64,000 bases of DNA. Origin: Bdellovibrionales bacterium Ga0074139. GTDB taxonomy: Bacteria; Bdellovibrionota; Bdellovibrionia; Bdellovibrionales; Bdellovibrionaceae. Every line of letters starts with the position of its first letter. Position 1 is the stretch's first letter. Under the pieces are notes generated by a model. The model searched no databases. It saw only the letters and a program-made list of their open reading frames with translations, and was not told the origin of the DNA. Shown here piece after piece: positions 43,065 through 52,719 of this stretch. The stretch covers positions 310,001 through 374,000 of the forward strand of contig LNEB01000014.1 of NCBI GenBank assembly GCA_001464795.1. The letters are read 5' to 3'. The translations under genes and the position numbers were made by a program.

Positions 43065-44642
43065 ATGCCAATTTTTACATTTTTTATATTATCAATCCTT
43101 GTTAATTTTTCTGCTTGTCAAAATAAGCCAAAATCAACAGTTCACCATACAAAAACATTTCATTTCGAAGAATTCAGAAATTCTTGGTCCAATTATATTT
43201 TACAAGTTAAACAGCGAATCCCAGAGGATCAAAAAGTTTTATGGCAATCCCGCTTTGCTGATCTTTGCCTTCAGGATCCTCAACTTTGTGAGTATGGAAA
43301 TCGTGGATCAAAAAATGGAATGCCCTATTCACGCGCGGCCGGCAAAGCTTTGATCAATCTCATCGAAAATAAAAAATTCTCAGAAATGGGTGAATATCCT
43401 GTTTCTTTTTCCCTCAAAGCTTTCGAACGATTAACAGAAACGAAATTGATGTCTTTAGCGAATGTCATGATCGAAGATAAATCATGTATCAATGTGGATA
43501 CTAAACACGCACTTGCTGCCCAGTTGGAAAATTTTCTACCTGACTCAGCAGTTGTTTCTAATATTTTAGAACTTTATGAAGCGAATTCTAAATGTGAAAT
43601 GTCTAAAACCGTGGCCATGTCATCTTACCGAGCCGCTATCATCCGAGTTGTCGATAATCGATGTGACGCTGCCGTTCCCCTTTTTGATAAAGTCAATGCC
43701 TCGGCTGAAGACTATCTGAAGGCAAGATCTTACTATTGGAAATGGAATTGTTTAGGACAAAGTGCAGAGGTTAAAGCAGAGGCACAGAAAGTCATGCCCT
43801 ATTTTTCTTATCACAGACTTATTTTAAATCAGTACTCGGTGGAATCCATAAAAGAACTGGATTCATTGAAAGATCAAACCCCTTTTCAAACTCAATCTAA
43901 AGATGAAAACCTAACAAAAATGGTGCAAATCATCGAAGAATTGATCGCAGAAAATCAGACCGATACTGCAAGACATTTATTCGAAAGAGTCAGCATGGCT
44001 CGATTACAAAACTCTGAGCCCGAGTTCCAACTTTATTGGGCTTATCTGATGCATCTTAGCCAAAGTGGTGTAAGAAAGTTTCAAATTTTATCAAGACTCA
44101 TCAATGAAAAGCCTCAGTTCAGAACTCAGACTGTTAAAAGTATGCTTTTCCCCACTTGGTATTTCGAAAGTGTTTCAAGTTACACCTCACAGGTAGACCC
44201 CTGGTTGATTCAATCTCTTATTCGCCAAGAAAGCGCTTTTGACCCTAGGGCTAGAAGCCGTGTAGGTGCCACAGGCCTAATGCAGCTCATGCCAGCAACA
44301 GCCCGAAGAGTGGCACGTATGTCAAAACCTCAGCTGAAAGATCCTGATGAAAATGTCAGATTGGGAGTAAAATTTTTTGAAAATTTATTGGAACGCTATG
44401 ATGGCGAAACTCATCTGGCTTTAGCAGCTTACAATGCGGGTCCCTTAAAAGTTGATCAATGGATCAAACGATATCCCACTCAAGATCCCCTGCTTTTTGT
44501 AGATGCCATACCCTACAGAGAAACCCGTGAGTATGTTGCTTTCATTATGCGAAACTACTACTGGTATAAGTTTTTAAACCAAAATGAAAAGCCTGGACCT
44601 TTGCTTTCTAATGAAAAAACAAATCCTAATTCATTTTTTTAG
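43065..44642 (+). CDS. Soluble lytic transglycosylase, Slt type, lipoprotein
   Basis: 525 residues. Signal with F-S-A-C lipobox, a long helical repeat region (about 60-370) like the ring of Slt70, then an SLT domain: L-I-R-Q-E-S-A-F-D-P (catalytic Glu), G-A-T-G-L-M-Q-L-M-P-A-T-A, A-A-Y-N-A-G. It cleaves glycan strands of peptidoglycan. Its last 17 bases overlap the end of the following convergent gene. Confidence 0.9.
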   Translation: MPIFTFFILSILVNFSACQNKPKSTVHHTKTFHFEEFRNSWSNYILQVKQRIPEDQKVLWQSRFADLCLQDPQLCEYGNRGSKNGMPYSRAAGKALINLIENKKFSEMGEYPVSFSLKAFERLTETKLMSLANVMIEDKSCINVDTKHALAAQLENFLPDSAVVSNILELYEANSKCEMSKTVAMSSYRAAIIRVVDNRCDAAVPLFDKVNASAEDYLKARSYYWKWNCLGQSAEVKAEAQKVMPYFSYHRLILNQYSVESIKELDSLKDQTPFQTQSKDENLTKMVQIIEELIAENQTDTARHLFERVSMARLQNSEPEFQLYWAYLMHLSQSGVRKFQILSRLINEKPQFRTQTVKSMLFPTWYFESVSSYTSQVDPWLIQSLIRQESAFDPRARSRVGATGLMQLMPATARRVARMSKPQLKDPDENVRLGVKFFENLLERYDGETHLALAAYNAGPLKVDQWIKRYPTQDPLLFVDAIPYRETREYVAFIMRNYYWYKFLNQNEKPGPLLSNEKTNPNSFF

Positions 44643-46653
44643 GGACAAACAGTAAACTTGGACTTGATGCGATTTTTCGAATGACAGCTTGATAAATTCT
44701 ATTTCTTTCAGGAGCTTGAATTTTTCGAGCTCGAACAGCGACTGTGAATGCTAGGAAAAATGAAACTGATAGATTTAAAATTGCCATCGATAAAATACCT
44801 AAAGCTGCCGTTATCAGATAATAATTAGAAGCGGCTCCCTTTAAAGACACAATTGCAGCCGTCATGGCACCCGATGATAAAGTCACATGTCTGACATCTA
44901 AATAAAGTCCCAAAAATTGAAATATGGATGGTGTAAGTCCTAGTAAAAATCCTAAGGATACACTTCCTGCTATTGCTGCTAAATTTTTTCTTAAAAATTG
45001 TGCAAAAGCCCTGGCTTTAACATCACCTAAAATAAATCTTAGTCTTCTGTTTTGACCAATAGCTAAGGATAAACGGTGGTAAGCAAACCAATTGTCCATC
45101 CAGCCTGCAATTAAACTAGAGAGCCAAAGAAGAACTCCAGTGAAAGCAGCAAAAATAGGAGTAAAACCCAAAATTGAAAAATCATCTAAAGTATCTAAAG
45201 CTTTAGATTCCGACATTAATGGAGTATCAAACACAGCAGCGTATGTGAATGCAATGATAAATACGAATGGTACAACACCAAGAATATTACCAAGAACAGC
45301 AGTCACCTGAGTTCTTAGTAAATTAAGGATTTCATCAATAATTTTATCAAATGATTCTGGAGAATCTAAATTTTGCATTTTGGATGCTAAAGCCGGTGCT
45401 GTCATTGATGATTGCTTAGTGGCCAATGTGAAGTTGAAAAAATGAATAAGCAAAAAACTAAAAGCATAATTGAGACTTGCAGCAAGGCCTGCAAAAAAAG
45501 TATTCAATCCAATAGCCGTGATAGCAATTTTAAGAATACAAGTTAATGCTGTCATGACACCGCCACCAAAGGCGTGATTGAACATCATTTTTTGCTGTAA
45601 AGTTGACCTAGCAATGTAGTGCTCTCCCGTTTCACTCGAACGTTCGACAATTTTTCGTGATAATAAAGAAAAACTTTCACCCAGCAGTGGTCTCAACCGA
45701 GTTTTATCAACTGATTCAGAAACTAAGGTTTCTAGAAAATTGGAAAGTACGATGGGTTCTATTTCTTGCTGTTCTGTAATATAAAATAGATTCTGAATTC
45801 TTCGTAGCAAACTTTCAAGTTTATCAATTTGAAATACGATTTGAACACTTACGCCAAATTCGTTGAGATGCTGTTTGATATCAGCTAGATCACGACGACA
45901 AGCTTCAATTTTTTTATTGAGCTGCGAAGCAAGCACTGCTTTTAGATCTTGATCATTTTCAGCATAATATTTTTGCAAATATTGAGCGAATAAATAAAAT
46001 GAGTTTTTTGTAAAATCTGGATCTGAAAGACGAAGCCTAATGGCACTGCTTAATCCCAGTGCTTGAACTTGGACAGACAATAACAAAATAGCCTTCTTAG
46101 CATCCTTTTGAAATCCACCAATCGGTTGATTCTTGTCATCTAAGCCAAATTTGAAAAGCTCTTGAATTCTTTGAAGGGTTAAATGATCGATTTGCTGCAC
46201 CCACTGTAGATCCGTATCACTTCTAAAATTTTGTTGAAACAAGTAAGCCAAATCTGTTTCATCAGGGGGTAAAGGAAGAAACTTTTTCTGTATTCGATCG
46301 ATAAATTCAGCGGCAACTGAATCTTGAAGTGTAAGACCTGTTTGCTCAAAAAGATTAAGCGCACTGGTTTGATTGAAAATAGAACGAATTGTGGATGCTA
46401 CCTGCAATTTCCAATTTTCATTGCGATCTAGAATATTTAATATGTGCCTTACTCGTACTGACTGTGGTGTCCCCGTTTTAAATTCAGCAACATGCTGGAT
46501 TTCTCCGCGATGTCTGATCCAGTCAAGTAGATCGAAAAACCAGTTCGTTCGTTCTTTTAGAGATTTATCAGATCCTGGAGCATGAGATAAAATATGATCG
46601 AGTTCTTTTCTTACGTTTCTTGATAATTTTAAGCGTTTCCAAAAATCACTCAT
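44626..46653 (-). CDS. Gcr-type 'site-specific recombinase' family membrane protein
   Basis: About 675 residues. The N-terminal half is soluble and helical. The C-terminal half has about six hydrophobic segments. It matches the family named site-specific recombinase Gcr (PF10136), but recombinase motifs are not visible. The membrane character makes that name doubtful, and the true function is unknown. The ATG at 46653, with AGAAAG ahead, is preferred over the TTG at 46677. Confidence 0.75.
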   Translation of the reverse strand: MSDFWKRLKLSRNVRKELDHILSHAPGSDKSLKERTNWFFDLLDWIRHRGEIQHVAEFKTGTPQSVRVRHILNILDRNENWKLQVASTIRSIFNQTSALNLFEQTGLTLQDSVAAEFIDRIQKKFLPLPPDETDLAYLFQQNFRSDTDLQWVQQIDHLTLQRIQELFKFGLDDKNQPIGGFQKDAKKAILLLSVQVQALGLSSAIRLRLSDPDFTKNSFYLFAQYLQKYYAENDQDLKAVLASQLNKKIEACRRDLADIKQHLNEFGVSVQIVFQIDKLESLLRRIQNLFYITEQQEIEPIVLSNFLETLVSESVDKTRLRPLLGESFSLLSRKIVERSSETGEHYIARSTLQQKMMFNHAFGGGVMTALTCILKIAITAIGLNTFFAGLAASLNYAFSFLLIHFFNFTLATKQSSMTAPALASKMQNLDSPESFDKIIDEILNLLRTQVTAVLGNILGVVPFVFIIAFTYAAVFDTPLMSESKALDTLDDFSILGFTPIFAAFTGVLLWLSSLIAGWMDNWFAYHRLSLAIGQNRRLRFILGDVKARAFAQFLRKNLAAIAGSVSLGFLLGLTPSIFQFLGLYLDVRHVTLSSGAMTAAIVSLKGAASNYYLITAALGILSMAILNLSVSFFLAFTVAVRARKIQAPERNRIYQAVIRKIASSPSLLFVPKKMN

Positions 46654-46724
46654 CTTTCTAATGTCCAGAAAAACCAAATACAGGTCAATAAAATTGGCTA
46701 CTTATAAAATTAAATAACAAAAAA

Positions 46725-47345
46725 TTATAAATGAATCGAAACAATGTGGCGCTCGACATCAAGAACAGGTGACTTCAATGGAACTATGTCGCATTTGAAG
46801 TTTTTCTCTTTTTTTAATGTGTCTTGGATTTCTTCTTGAATTTTCTCGAGTCTTGCTTTCATTAAAAAATATTTTCCACCATTTTTATAGTAGGCTGATG
46901 TCATATCAATAATAACATCGATTGGCTTAAAGGCTCTTGCTGTTATTAAATCATAACCCTTCATCGAAGTAGAAATTTCAGACTGTAGATATAAGTTGGG
47001 AATCCATTTTTTTAAAGCTTCTAAAAATTCTCTTTTTCTAGGACTTTTTTCAAATAAATGAAATTGAGTTTCTGGAAAATGAATGGCAAGGATCACAGCT
47101 GGCAGACCTCCACCTGAACCCAGATCAGCCACTTTCTTTAAGCCTAATGGAAACTTCGATAGGATCATCAAAGAATCGATAATATGATTATCAATAAGTT
47201 CTTCTATGGTCATTTTTCGACTGACTAGATTAAGTTCCTCGTTTGAAGTCCAAAGAAACTCAATATATTTTTTTAATACTGGCAAATTGCTATCTTTGAA
47301 TCCCAATGAAACAAGAATAGATCTTTGCTGTTCGAAATACGACAT
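46725..47345 (-). CDS. rsmG: 16S rRNA (guanine527-N7)-methyltransferase
   Basis: 206 residues. D-L-G-S-G-G-G-L-P-A-V-I-L-A is the SAM loop, F-E-K-S-P-R-K-R-E-F-L matches motif II, and T-A-R-A-F-K-P is the family motif. It methylates G527 of 16S rRNA. The lipase gene is 3 bases upstream, an unusual partner. Confidence 0.95.
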   Translation of the reverse strand: MSYFEQQRSILVSLGFKDSNLPVLKKYIEFLWTSNEELNLVSRKMTIEELIDNHIIDSLMILSKFPLGLKKVADLGSGGGLPAVILAIHFPETQFHLFEKSPRKREFLEALKKWIPNLYLQSEISTSMKGYDLITARAFKPIDVIIDMTSAYYKNGGKYFLMKARLEKIQEEIQDTLKKEKNFKCDIVPLKSPVLDVERHIVSIHL

Positions 47346-47348
47346 TGC

Positions 47349-48566
47349 TTATAAACCTTTTTTGAGCGCTTTGTAGACTACACCAGGGTGAGTACGAGTC
47401 AATAAGTGACCCGCATTTTTGATAATGGTGAATCTCACTTTATAGCCCATCTCTTTAAGGACTAGATTGGACTGTTTCATCATGGCCAATGGGACGATTT
47501 CATCTTCTTGGCCTGCGATGATCTCGAATGGTATTTCAATTCTAGGAAGCTCTTGTCTTGGATGAAATAAATTGAAAAGTCGAGCACCACGAGTCACTGA
47601 TATAGCACTGCGAATTTGCTGATCGATTTCTTTTTTTAATTCTGGATCATTCATATCAAGTCCATTGGCTTTTGCATATTCCTCAAAATAAGTGGAATAG
47701 CTGCTGTAAAGAAATTTTTCAACATTAGGATCAGTGATAGAATTTTTTAAAGTTGTAAATCCAAGAAACCTATACATTGAATCGGCAGTGGAAAAAAACT
47801 GATTGAGTAAAAAGTTGCTTTGATCGATCTGATTCGTAACATTCTCAGATACTAATTTCGGTGCAAAAAACTGAACACCCTTGGCCAATGTTTCAGACAC
47901 CTGGGCACCGATTAGGGCTTGTGAGGCAATCCACTCTGATAAATCTTGAGCATAAAAAGCAATAAGCCTAATTCCACTGATTTTTATTTCTAATTTTTTA
48001 TCTAAAATATTTTTCGAATAGGCACCGGTTAATAATGCGACTGCACCACCTAAAGAATGACCCACGATTTCAACATTTTTCACATTGAGATGCTCTAGAA
48101 CTTTCAAAATTGAAAGGGCATGGGCCCTGATATCTACAGTTTCATCCACATTGGCATCATTTTTTAAAGATTTCCACAACGAGCGACCATGACCTAGTAA
48201 ATCAACACGGATAACTTTAAAGCCGTCCTTTAAATAATTCTCGGCTTGTTGATTCAGTCGACCAGAATGATCGCCTAGGCCATGAATCAGTAGCTTAGTT
48301 CCTTTAGGCTTGGATTTTTGGGGATAATCAACACGGTAATACATTTCATGCAAAACTTTAATTCCGGCTCTTGGAATTCCTTTTACAAAACCATTTTGAC
48401 TAGCAGATGCATTAGACACTTCATTCGACCAAGAGGACTGGCGAATTTCACGAAATTCACCATTTCTTTCACCTTCGATCACGTCCACACAAAAAATTTC
48501 AGCCCGTAATTGGAAACTGAAAAAAAGTACGAAGGAAATAGAATAAATTAAAATTTTCACAAGCAT
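47349..48566 (-). CDS. Exported alpha/beta-hydrolase, monoacylglycerol-lipase-like
   Basis: 405 residues with a signal peptide (F-S-F-Q-L-R-A). I-H-G-L-G-D-H-S-G-R, D-L-L-G-H-G-R-S, G-H-S-L-G-G-A-V (nucleophile) and D-E-I-V plus A-G-H-L-L (triad). A long alpha-helical insertion lies between the two halves. It probably hydrolyses lipids outside the inner membrane. It overlaps no neighbour but lies 3 bases from rsmG. Confidence 0.85.
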   Translation of the reverse strand: MLVKILIYSISFVLFFSFQLRAEIFCVDVIEGERNGEFREIRQSSWSNEVSNASASQNGFVKGIPRAGIKVLHEMYYRVDYPQKSKPKGTKLLIHGLGDHSGRLNQQAENYLKDGFKVIRVDLLGHGRSLWKSLKNDANVDETVDIRAHALSILKVLEHLNVKNVEIVGHSLGGAVALLTGAYSKNILDKKLEIKISGIRLIAFYAQDLSEWIASQALIGAQVSETLAKGVQFFAPKLVSENVTNQIDQSNFLLNQFFSTADSMYRFLGFTTLKNSITDPNVEKFLYSSYSTYFEEYAKANGLDMNDPELKKEIDQQIRSAISVTRGARLFNLFHPRQELPRIEIPFEIIAGQEDEIVPLAMMKQSNLVLKEMGYKVRFTIIKNAGHLLTRTHPGVVYKALKKGL

Positions 48567-48771
48567 TCTACTATCAAATTAGAGGCCACATCATAACTCA
48601 CACAAACAATTACGAGGTCTTAATGCCATTTCACGCAAAGACAGTGTCAATAAATTAAACATTTCAACCAGTTCGATCCTGAGGGCTTTGGCAAAGTAGG
48701 CCTATCTATTGCCAACCATGTATGTGTAAATGAACCATCTTTACCTCATAAACATCTACAGATTGGAATTC

Positions 48772-49242
48772 ATGAATATTCAAGTGATCTCGTTTAATTG
48801 CCTTTTAAAAAGTAAAGCAGGGCAAGTTATCAGTTCAACTTTTAATCGTGACGTTTTAAACTCAACTGAAAATCAGACTTCCGCATTGAATGGTCTCGCT
48901 AAGGGCTTACAAAATTTAAAAAAGGGCGAGAAGCGAACAATCCCTTTATCCGCAGAAGAAGCTTATGGTCTATATGATCCCAAAAAAATTATTCTTTTTC
49001 CCCGCAGTCGCTTAGCTAAAAATATAAAAGTCGGTGAATACATTTCGGTTGTGACTAAAAGTGGCTATCAACACGATTACAAAGTGATTCAGCTTCACAA
49101 AGACATGGTCAGTTTGGATGGAAATCATCCTTTAGCTGGTCAAGATCTAATTTTTGAAATTGAAACCCTAGATGCTCGTGATGCAACCCATGACGAAATT
49201 TCTGCTTCAAGTAACGTTTTTTCTACTCAGCTATTGCACTAG
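48772..49242 (+). CDS. FKBP-type peptidyl-prolyl isomerase, SlyD-like
   Basis: About 156 residues from the ATG at 48772, with TTGGAA ahead. A longer reading from 48730 lacks such a site. Signs of the SlyD group: A-E-E-A-Y-G-L-Y-D, and D-G-N-H-P-L-A-G-Q-D-L-I-F-E-I. It folds proline-limited proteins in the cytoplasm. No metal-binding His-rich tail is present. It is followed by a zinc-ribbon gene after 4 bases. Confidence 0.9.
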   Translation: MNIQVISFNCLLKSKAGQVISSTFNRDVLNSTENQTSALNGLAKGLQNLKKGEKRTIPLSAEEAYGLYDPKKIILFPRSRLAKNIKVGEYISVVTKSGYQHDYKVIQLHKDMVSLDGNHPLAGQDLIFEIETLDARDATHDEISASSNVFSTQLLH

Positions 49243-49246
49243 TTGA

Positions 49247-49441
49247 ATGTCAAAAACATCTTGCCCCAATATGAATCATTCGAAATCAAACCCACAAGTC
49301 GTCTATTGTCCGAATTGTGGTGAAAAATTTACTGGTCAAACTCCCCAGAAAAAGACCTGTAACCAAGAAATTCATAAATTAAGGCGTAAAGATCGTAGTC
49401 TCTATTGTCATGACTGTGGAGTTGACCTAAAACTCTCTTAA
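49247..49441 (+). CDS. Small double zinc-ribbon protein, YfgJ-like
   Basis: 64 residues. Two cysteine pairs, C-P-N-C and C-H-D-C, plus C-N and C-P-N-M near the N-terminus, form one or two zinc ribbons. Family function is unknown, though small zinc ribbons often bind nucleic acid. It sits between the FKBP and RhlE-type helicase genes with gaps of 4 and 2 bases, so the three form one operon. Confidence 0.8.
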   Translation: MSKTSCPNMNHSKSNPQVVYCPNCGEKFTGQTPQKKTCNQEIHKLRRKDRSLYCHDCGVDLKLS

Positions 49442-49443
49442 AT

Positions 49444-50724
49444 ATGACAACTCAAAAATTTTCTGACCTTAAATTAATCGAACCACTTCAACTTGCTATA
49501 ACTGAAACAGGGTACACTCATCCTACCCCCATTCAGTTAGCTGCCATTCCAAAACTTCTTGAAGGTCGAGACCTTCTTGGTGTTGCTCAAACAGGAACAG
49601 GTAAAACTGCTGCTTTTGCATTACCAATTTTGCAAAGATTAGTTCTCAATCCAAAAAAAGTAGAATCCAGGCACGCAAGAGTTCTGATCTTAACACCTAC
49701 CCGCGAACTTGCTGTTCAGATCCATGAAAGTTTTCAAACTTATGGTAAAAATTTAAATCTAAAATCCACTGTCGTCTTTGGTGGTGTGTCTCAATTTCAT
49801 CAAGTTAAAAGCATGACTGCAGGGGTAGACGTATTGGTTGCAACTCCTGGTCGATTAATGGATCTTATCCAACAAAGAATGATTAATCTTAGAAGTCTTG
49901 AGGTCTTTGTTTTGGATGAAGCTGACCGAATGCTGGACATGGGTTTCATCAACGACATTAAAAAAATTATTAAATTGCTACCTGTAAAAAGACACAGTCT
50001 TTTCTTCTCAGCAACTATGCCACCTGATATTCAAAAATTAGCTTCAGGTTTGTTAACAGACCCCGTTCGCGTTGAAGTAACTCCAGTATCTTCTACGGCA
50101 GAAAAAATTCAGCAATCAGTGCTATTCGTAGAGAAAAAGAACAAAAAAGATTTACTCAGACACGTATTAAAAGATAACAGCCTCAAGCGTGTTATTGTGT
50201 TTACACGAACAAAACACGGTGCCAATCAAGTCAGTGAAGTTTTAGAAAAAAATGGCATCTTCAGTGCTGCGATTCACGGAAATAAATCACAGGGTGCAAG
50301 ACAAAGAGCTCTCGATAGTTTTAAAAAAGGAACTATCAGGGTTCTTGTCGCTACTGACATTGCTGCTCGAGGAATTGATGTGGATGGGATAACTCATGTT
50401 ATTAATTTCGAGCTTCCCAATATTGCAGAAAGCTATGTCCACAGAATTGGGCGTACAGCTCGTGCAGGCGCTGAAGGCATCGCCATTTCGTTTTGTGATC
50501 AAGAAGAAAAGGCCTACCTTAAAGATATTCAAAAACTCACTGGCCAATTAATCCCCGTCGAAACCTCTCACCCCTACCACTCAGAAAATGTTGTGAATGC
50601 TCAAACCCTATCAAAAGGGAAAGCAAAGGCATTAATAGATTCCAGATTGGGTGGCAATAAAGGTGGCCAAAGAAATAACCGAAGACGCAGATTTAACAAG
50701 CCCAAGTCAAAAACTCTAGGCTAA
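49444..50724 (+). CDS. DEAD-box RNA helicase, RhlE type
   Basis: 426 residues, all motifs present: T-P-I-Q, A-Q-T-G-T-G-K-T, P-T-R-E-L-A, D-E-A-D, S-A-T, A-R-G-I-D and H-R-I-G-R-T-A-R. A short basic tail (N-N-R-R-R-R) follows. It unwinds RNA during degradation or ribosome assembly. It starts 2 bases after the zinc-ribbon gene. Its end overlaps the kinase gene end by 9 bases. Confidence 0.95.
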   Translation: MTTQKFSDLKLIEPLQLAITETGYTHPTPIQLAAIPKLLEGRDLLGVAQTGTGKTAAFALPILQRLVLNPKKVESRHARVLILTPTRELAVQIHESFQTYGKNLNLKSTVVFGGVSQFHQVKSMTAGVDVLVATPGRLMDLIQQRMINLRSLEVFVLDEADRMLDMGFINDIKKIIKLLPVKRHSLFFSATMPPDIQKLASGLLTDPVRVEVTPVSSTAEKIQQSVLFVEKKNKKDLLRHVLKDNSLKRVIVFTRTKHGANQVSEVLEKNGIFSAAIHGNKSQGARQRALDSFKKGTIRVLVATDIAARGIDVDGITHVINFELPNIAESYVHRIGRTARAGAEGIAISFCDQEEKAYLKDIQKLTGQLIPVETSHPYHSENVVNAQTLSKGKAKALIDSRLGGNKGGQRNNRRRRFNKPKSKTLG

Positions 50725-51960
50725 TTTTTTCCCTTGGTTCGAATTTTCAATAGGAAGATAAACTTGAAAAATAGCTCCCGTTTCAGACGGGATATGCACT
50801 AACTTTCCACCTTGAGATTCGATAATACTTTTTGTGATACTTAGACCTAAACCGAAACCTTGACCCACTTCTTTTGTTGTAAAAAAAGGATCCATAATTC
50901 GGTTTCTGATTTTTTCAGGAATTCCTTTACCAGTATCGCGAAATGAAATTTTTAAAAATTCAGGATCCACAACAAACCCAATTATAATACTTTTCTTAGG
51001 TGATTGGCTTAGGGCTTCCATGCAATTTTCAATAATATTATTCAACGCTTTTGTAAGATCTGTCTTTCGAACTTTAATATTAACTTTTGGAATATTAGCA
51101 ACATTGATGGAAATGGATTTTTCCATCAGGCTTGAATGCTGCATTTGAAGAAACTCACTCATAAAGGTTTCTAAACTTAGGATTTGAGGAGCTTCTAATT
51201 CTGCGCTGGATTTAATTAATTGCAAACTACTTACTATCCTGGCCACACGGTCCACACCGACAAGTATTCTTTCTATCTCTTCTTTATTTTCACTGAGTAA
51301 ACTGTCCTGCTCTTTTTTATTAGCTTTTAACTTTAAAAGTTCTACAGTAAAGCGAATGATTGAAAGTGGATTATTCACTTCATGGGCCACGCCACCAGCC
51401 ATAGTACCCAATGCGACCATCTTAGAGTCTTCAGCCGCCTTTGCACTTAAAAGTTGAATCTCTTCACGGCTTTTAAAATTAGCTCTGACAATAATACCAA
51501 TAATTATAAATTGTAATGACCATAACCCAAATTCAAAAACTTCAAATTTTATGTCTTCGGTGTGATTAAGAACAAGAATCATTTTGAATGACATGGCCAT
51601 GGCCACTAAAAGTAAAAATGAACCGAAAGAGTGAACAAGGGCACCGGTCATAACCGTTACCAGAAAGAACGTGTAGCGATAGATAATTTCGTCTTGATTG
51701 AAATAGGCCATGACAAAATGGTGTATGACAATAAGATAAAAAATAGCATCAAACAATAGGTTAGAAGTGCTACGTTTTTCTGGATACTTCCATATAAATA
51801 TCCCTGTGATCCACATCACTACACAAATCAAAAATCTTGGTAGAAAAGGATTCCAAGTGCCGGGATAAAGTATTGGCATAATCCAATACCAGGGCAAATA
51901 AAGAAATGGACCGATCCAAGCTGATAATTTTATCTTGGTGAGGTCAGAGCTTAAATTCAT
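50716..51960 (-). CDS. Membrane sensor histidine kinase
   Basis: 414 residues. About six membrane segments (residues 10-165) followed by HisKA with G-G-V-A-H-E-V-N-N-P-L-S, N box N-I-I-E-N-C, D-T-G-K-G-I, F-T-T-K-E and G-L-G-L-S. The ATP-binding domain is intact, unlike the kinase at 9524. There is no response regulator nearby. It follows a matrixin gene after 21 bases and may respond to envelope or prey signals. Confidence 0.9.
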   Translation of the reverse strand: MNLSSDLTKIKLSAWIGPFLYLPWYWIMPILYPGTWNPFLPRFLICVVMWITGIFIWKYPEKRSTSNLLFDAIFYLIVIHHFVMAYFNQDEIIYRYTFFLVTVMTGALVHSFGSFLLLVAMAMSFKMILVLNHTEDIKFEVFEFGLWSLQFIIIGIIVRANFKSREEIQLLSAKAAEDSKMVALGTMAGGVAHEVNNPLSIIRFTVELLKLKANKKEQDSLLSENKEEIERILVGVDRVARIVSSLQLIKSSAELEAPQILSLETFMSEFLQMQHSSLMEKSISINVANIPKVNIKVRKTDLTKALNNIIENCMEALSQSPKKSIIIGFVVDPEFLKISFRDTGKGIPEKIRNRIMDPFFTTKEVGQGFGLGLSITKSIIESQGGKLVHIPSETGAIFQVYLPIENSNQGKKLA

Positions 51961-51981
51961 ATACGATAAATTATTATATAC

Positions 51982-52719
51982 TTAGTATTGAGGCAGTATC
52001 TTTAATTTTGATTTTAATTTTAAATAGACTAAAAGCGGTAGAAGCAAAATTAAGGACAAAAACAAAAAGTACATTGGTCCAGTCGGTGGCAACTGACTAC
52101 TCACCAACCCACAGCCAGCAAACATATTATCATCAAACTCGTCCTTGGGGTAAAGGTAACTAATACCGTCTATATCATCTTGAGTTAAGTTAAGATCCGT
52201 TTTGAATGAATAAGTGTAATACATCACTGCACTAGTAGACTGCGAGTGACCTAAGCCAAGTGCATGACCCATTTCGTGGGTCACTACAATGTCCAATGCT
52301 TTCTTTGATACGTTAGCAATATTAGCATCACCCGTTGAAGCATTAAGAATCATCTGACCTGAAGCCAAACGATCTGTTCCATTCGCTCTTGCAACACCGA
52401 CAGTACCATCTTCATCCGCTCCACCAGTGTCACCAGAAAAATTCACAGAACACCTGACAACAATTGGGTCACCATCTGTCGTAGCGGTCGTTGTACCGCC
52501 ATATTTAACTTTTAATGAACTTGTTGGAACTTGATTCCAAATTTCAGCTGCATCCTTGATTGCTTTTATTACATCGACACCTGCTGGACAGTTGGCTGTA
52601 TTCACAACAAACGTAACTTCGCCATCTTTCCATCCCTTTACACTAGAGTTATTACTTAGCGTGAAGGAGTGAGCCGTCACTACAAAAATAAATGTGGATA
52701 TTATTGATAGTATTTTCAT
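51982..52719 (-). CDS. Matrixin-type zinc metalloprotease with LPPTG-like C-terminal signal
   Basis: 245 residues. Signal peptide, then the zinc site H-E-M-G-H-A-L-G-L-G-H-S and a Met-turn (A-V-M-Y-Y). The C-terminal end has L-P-P-T-G, a hydrophobic helix (about residues 215-235) and a basic tail (K-L-K-S-K-L-K), which is the layout of a sortase sorting signal. This may equally be just a membrane anchor. It overlaps the previous gene by 4 bases (ATGA), and the kinase follows. Confidence 0.88.
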   Translation of the reverse strand: MKILSIISTFIFVVTAHSFTLSNNSSVKGWKDGEVTFVVNTANCPAGVDVIKAIKDAAEIWNQVPTSSLKVKYGGTTTATTDGDPIVVRCSVNFSGDTGGADEDGTVGVARANGTDRLASGQMILNASTGDANIANVSKKALDIVVTHEMGHALGLGHSQSTSAVMYYTYSFKTDLNLTQDDIDGISYLYPKDEFDDNMFAGCGLVSSQLPPTGPMYFLFLSLILLLPLLVYLKLKSKLKILPQY

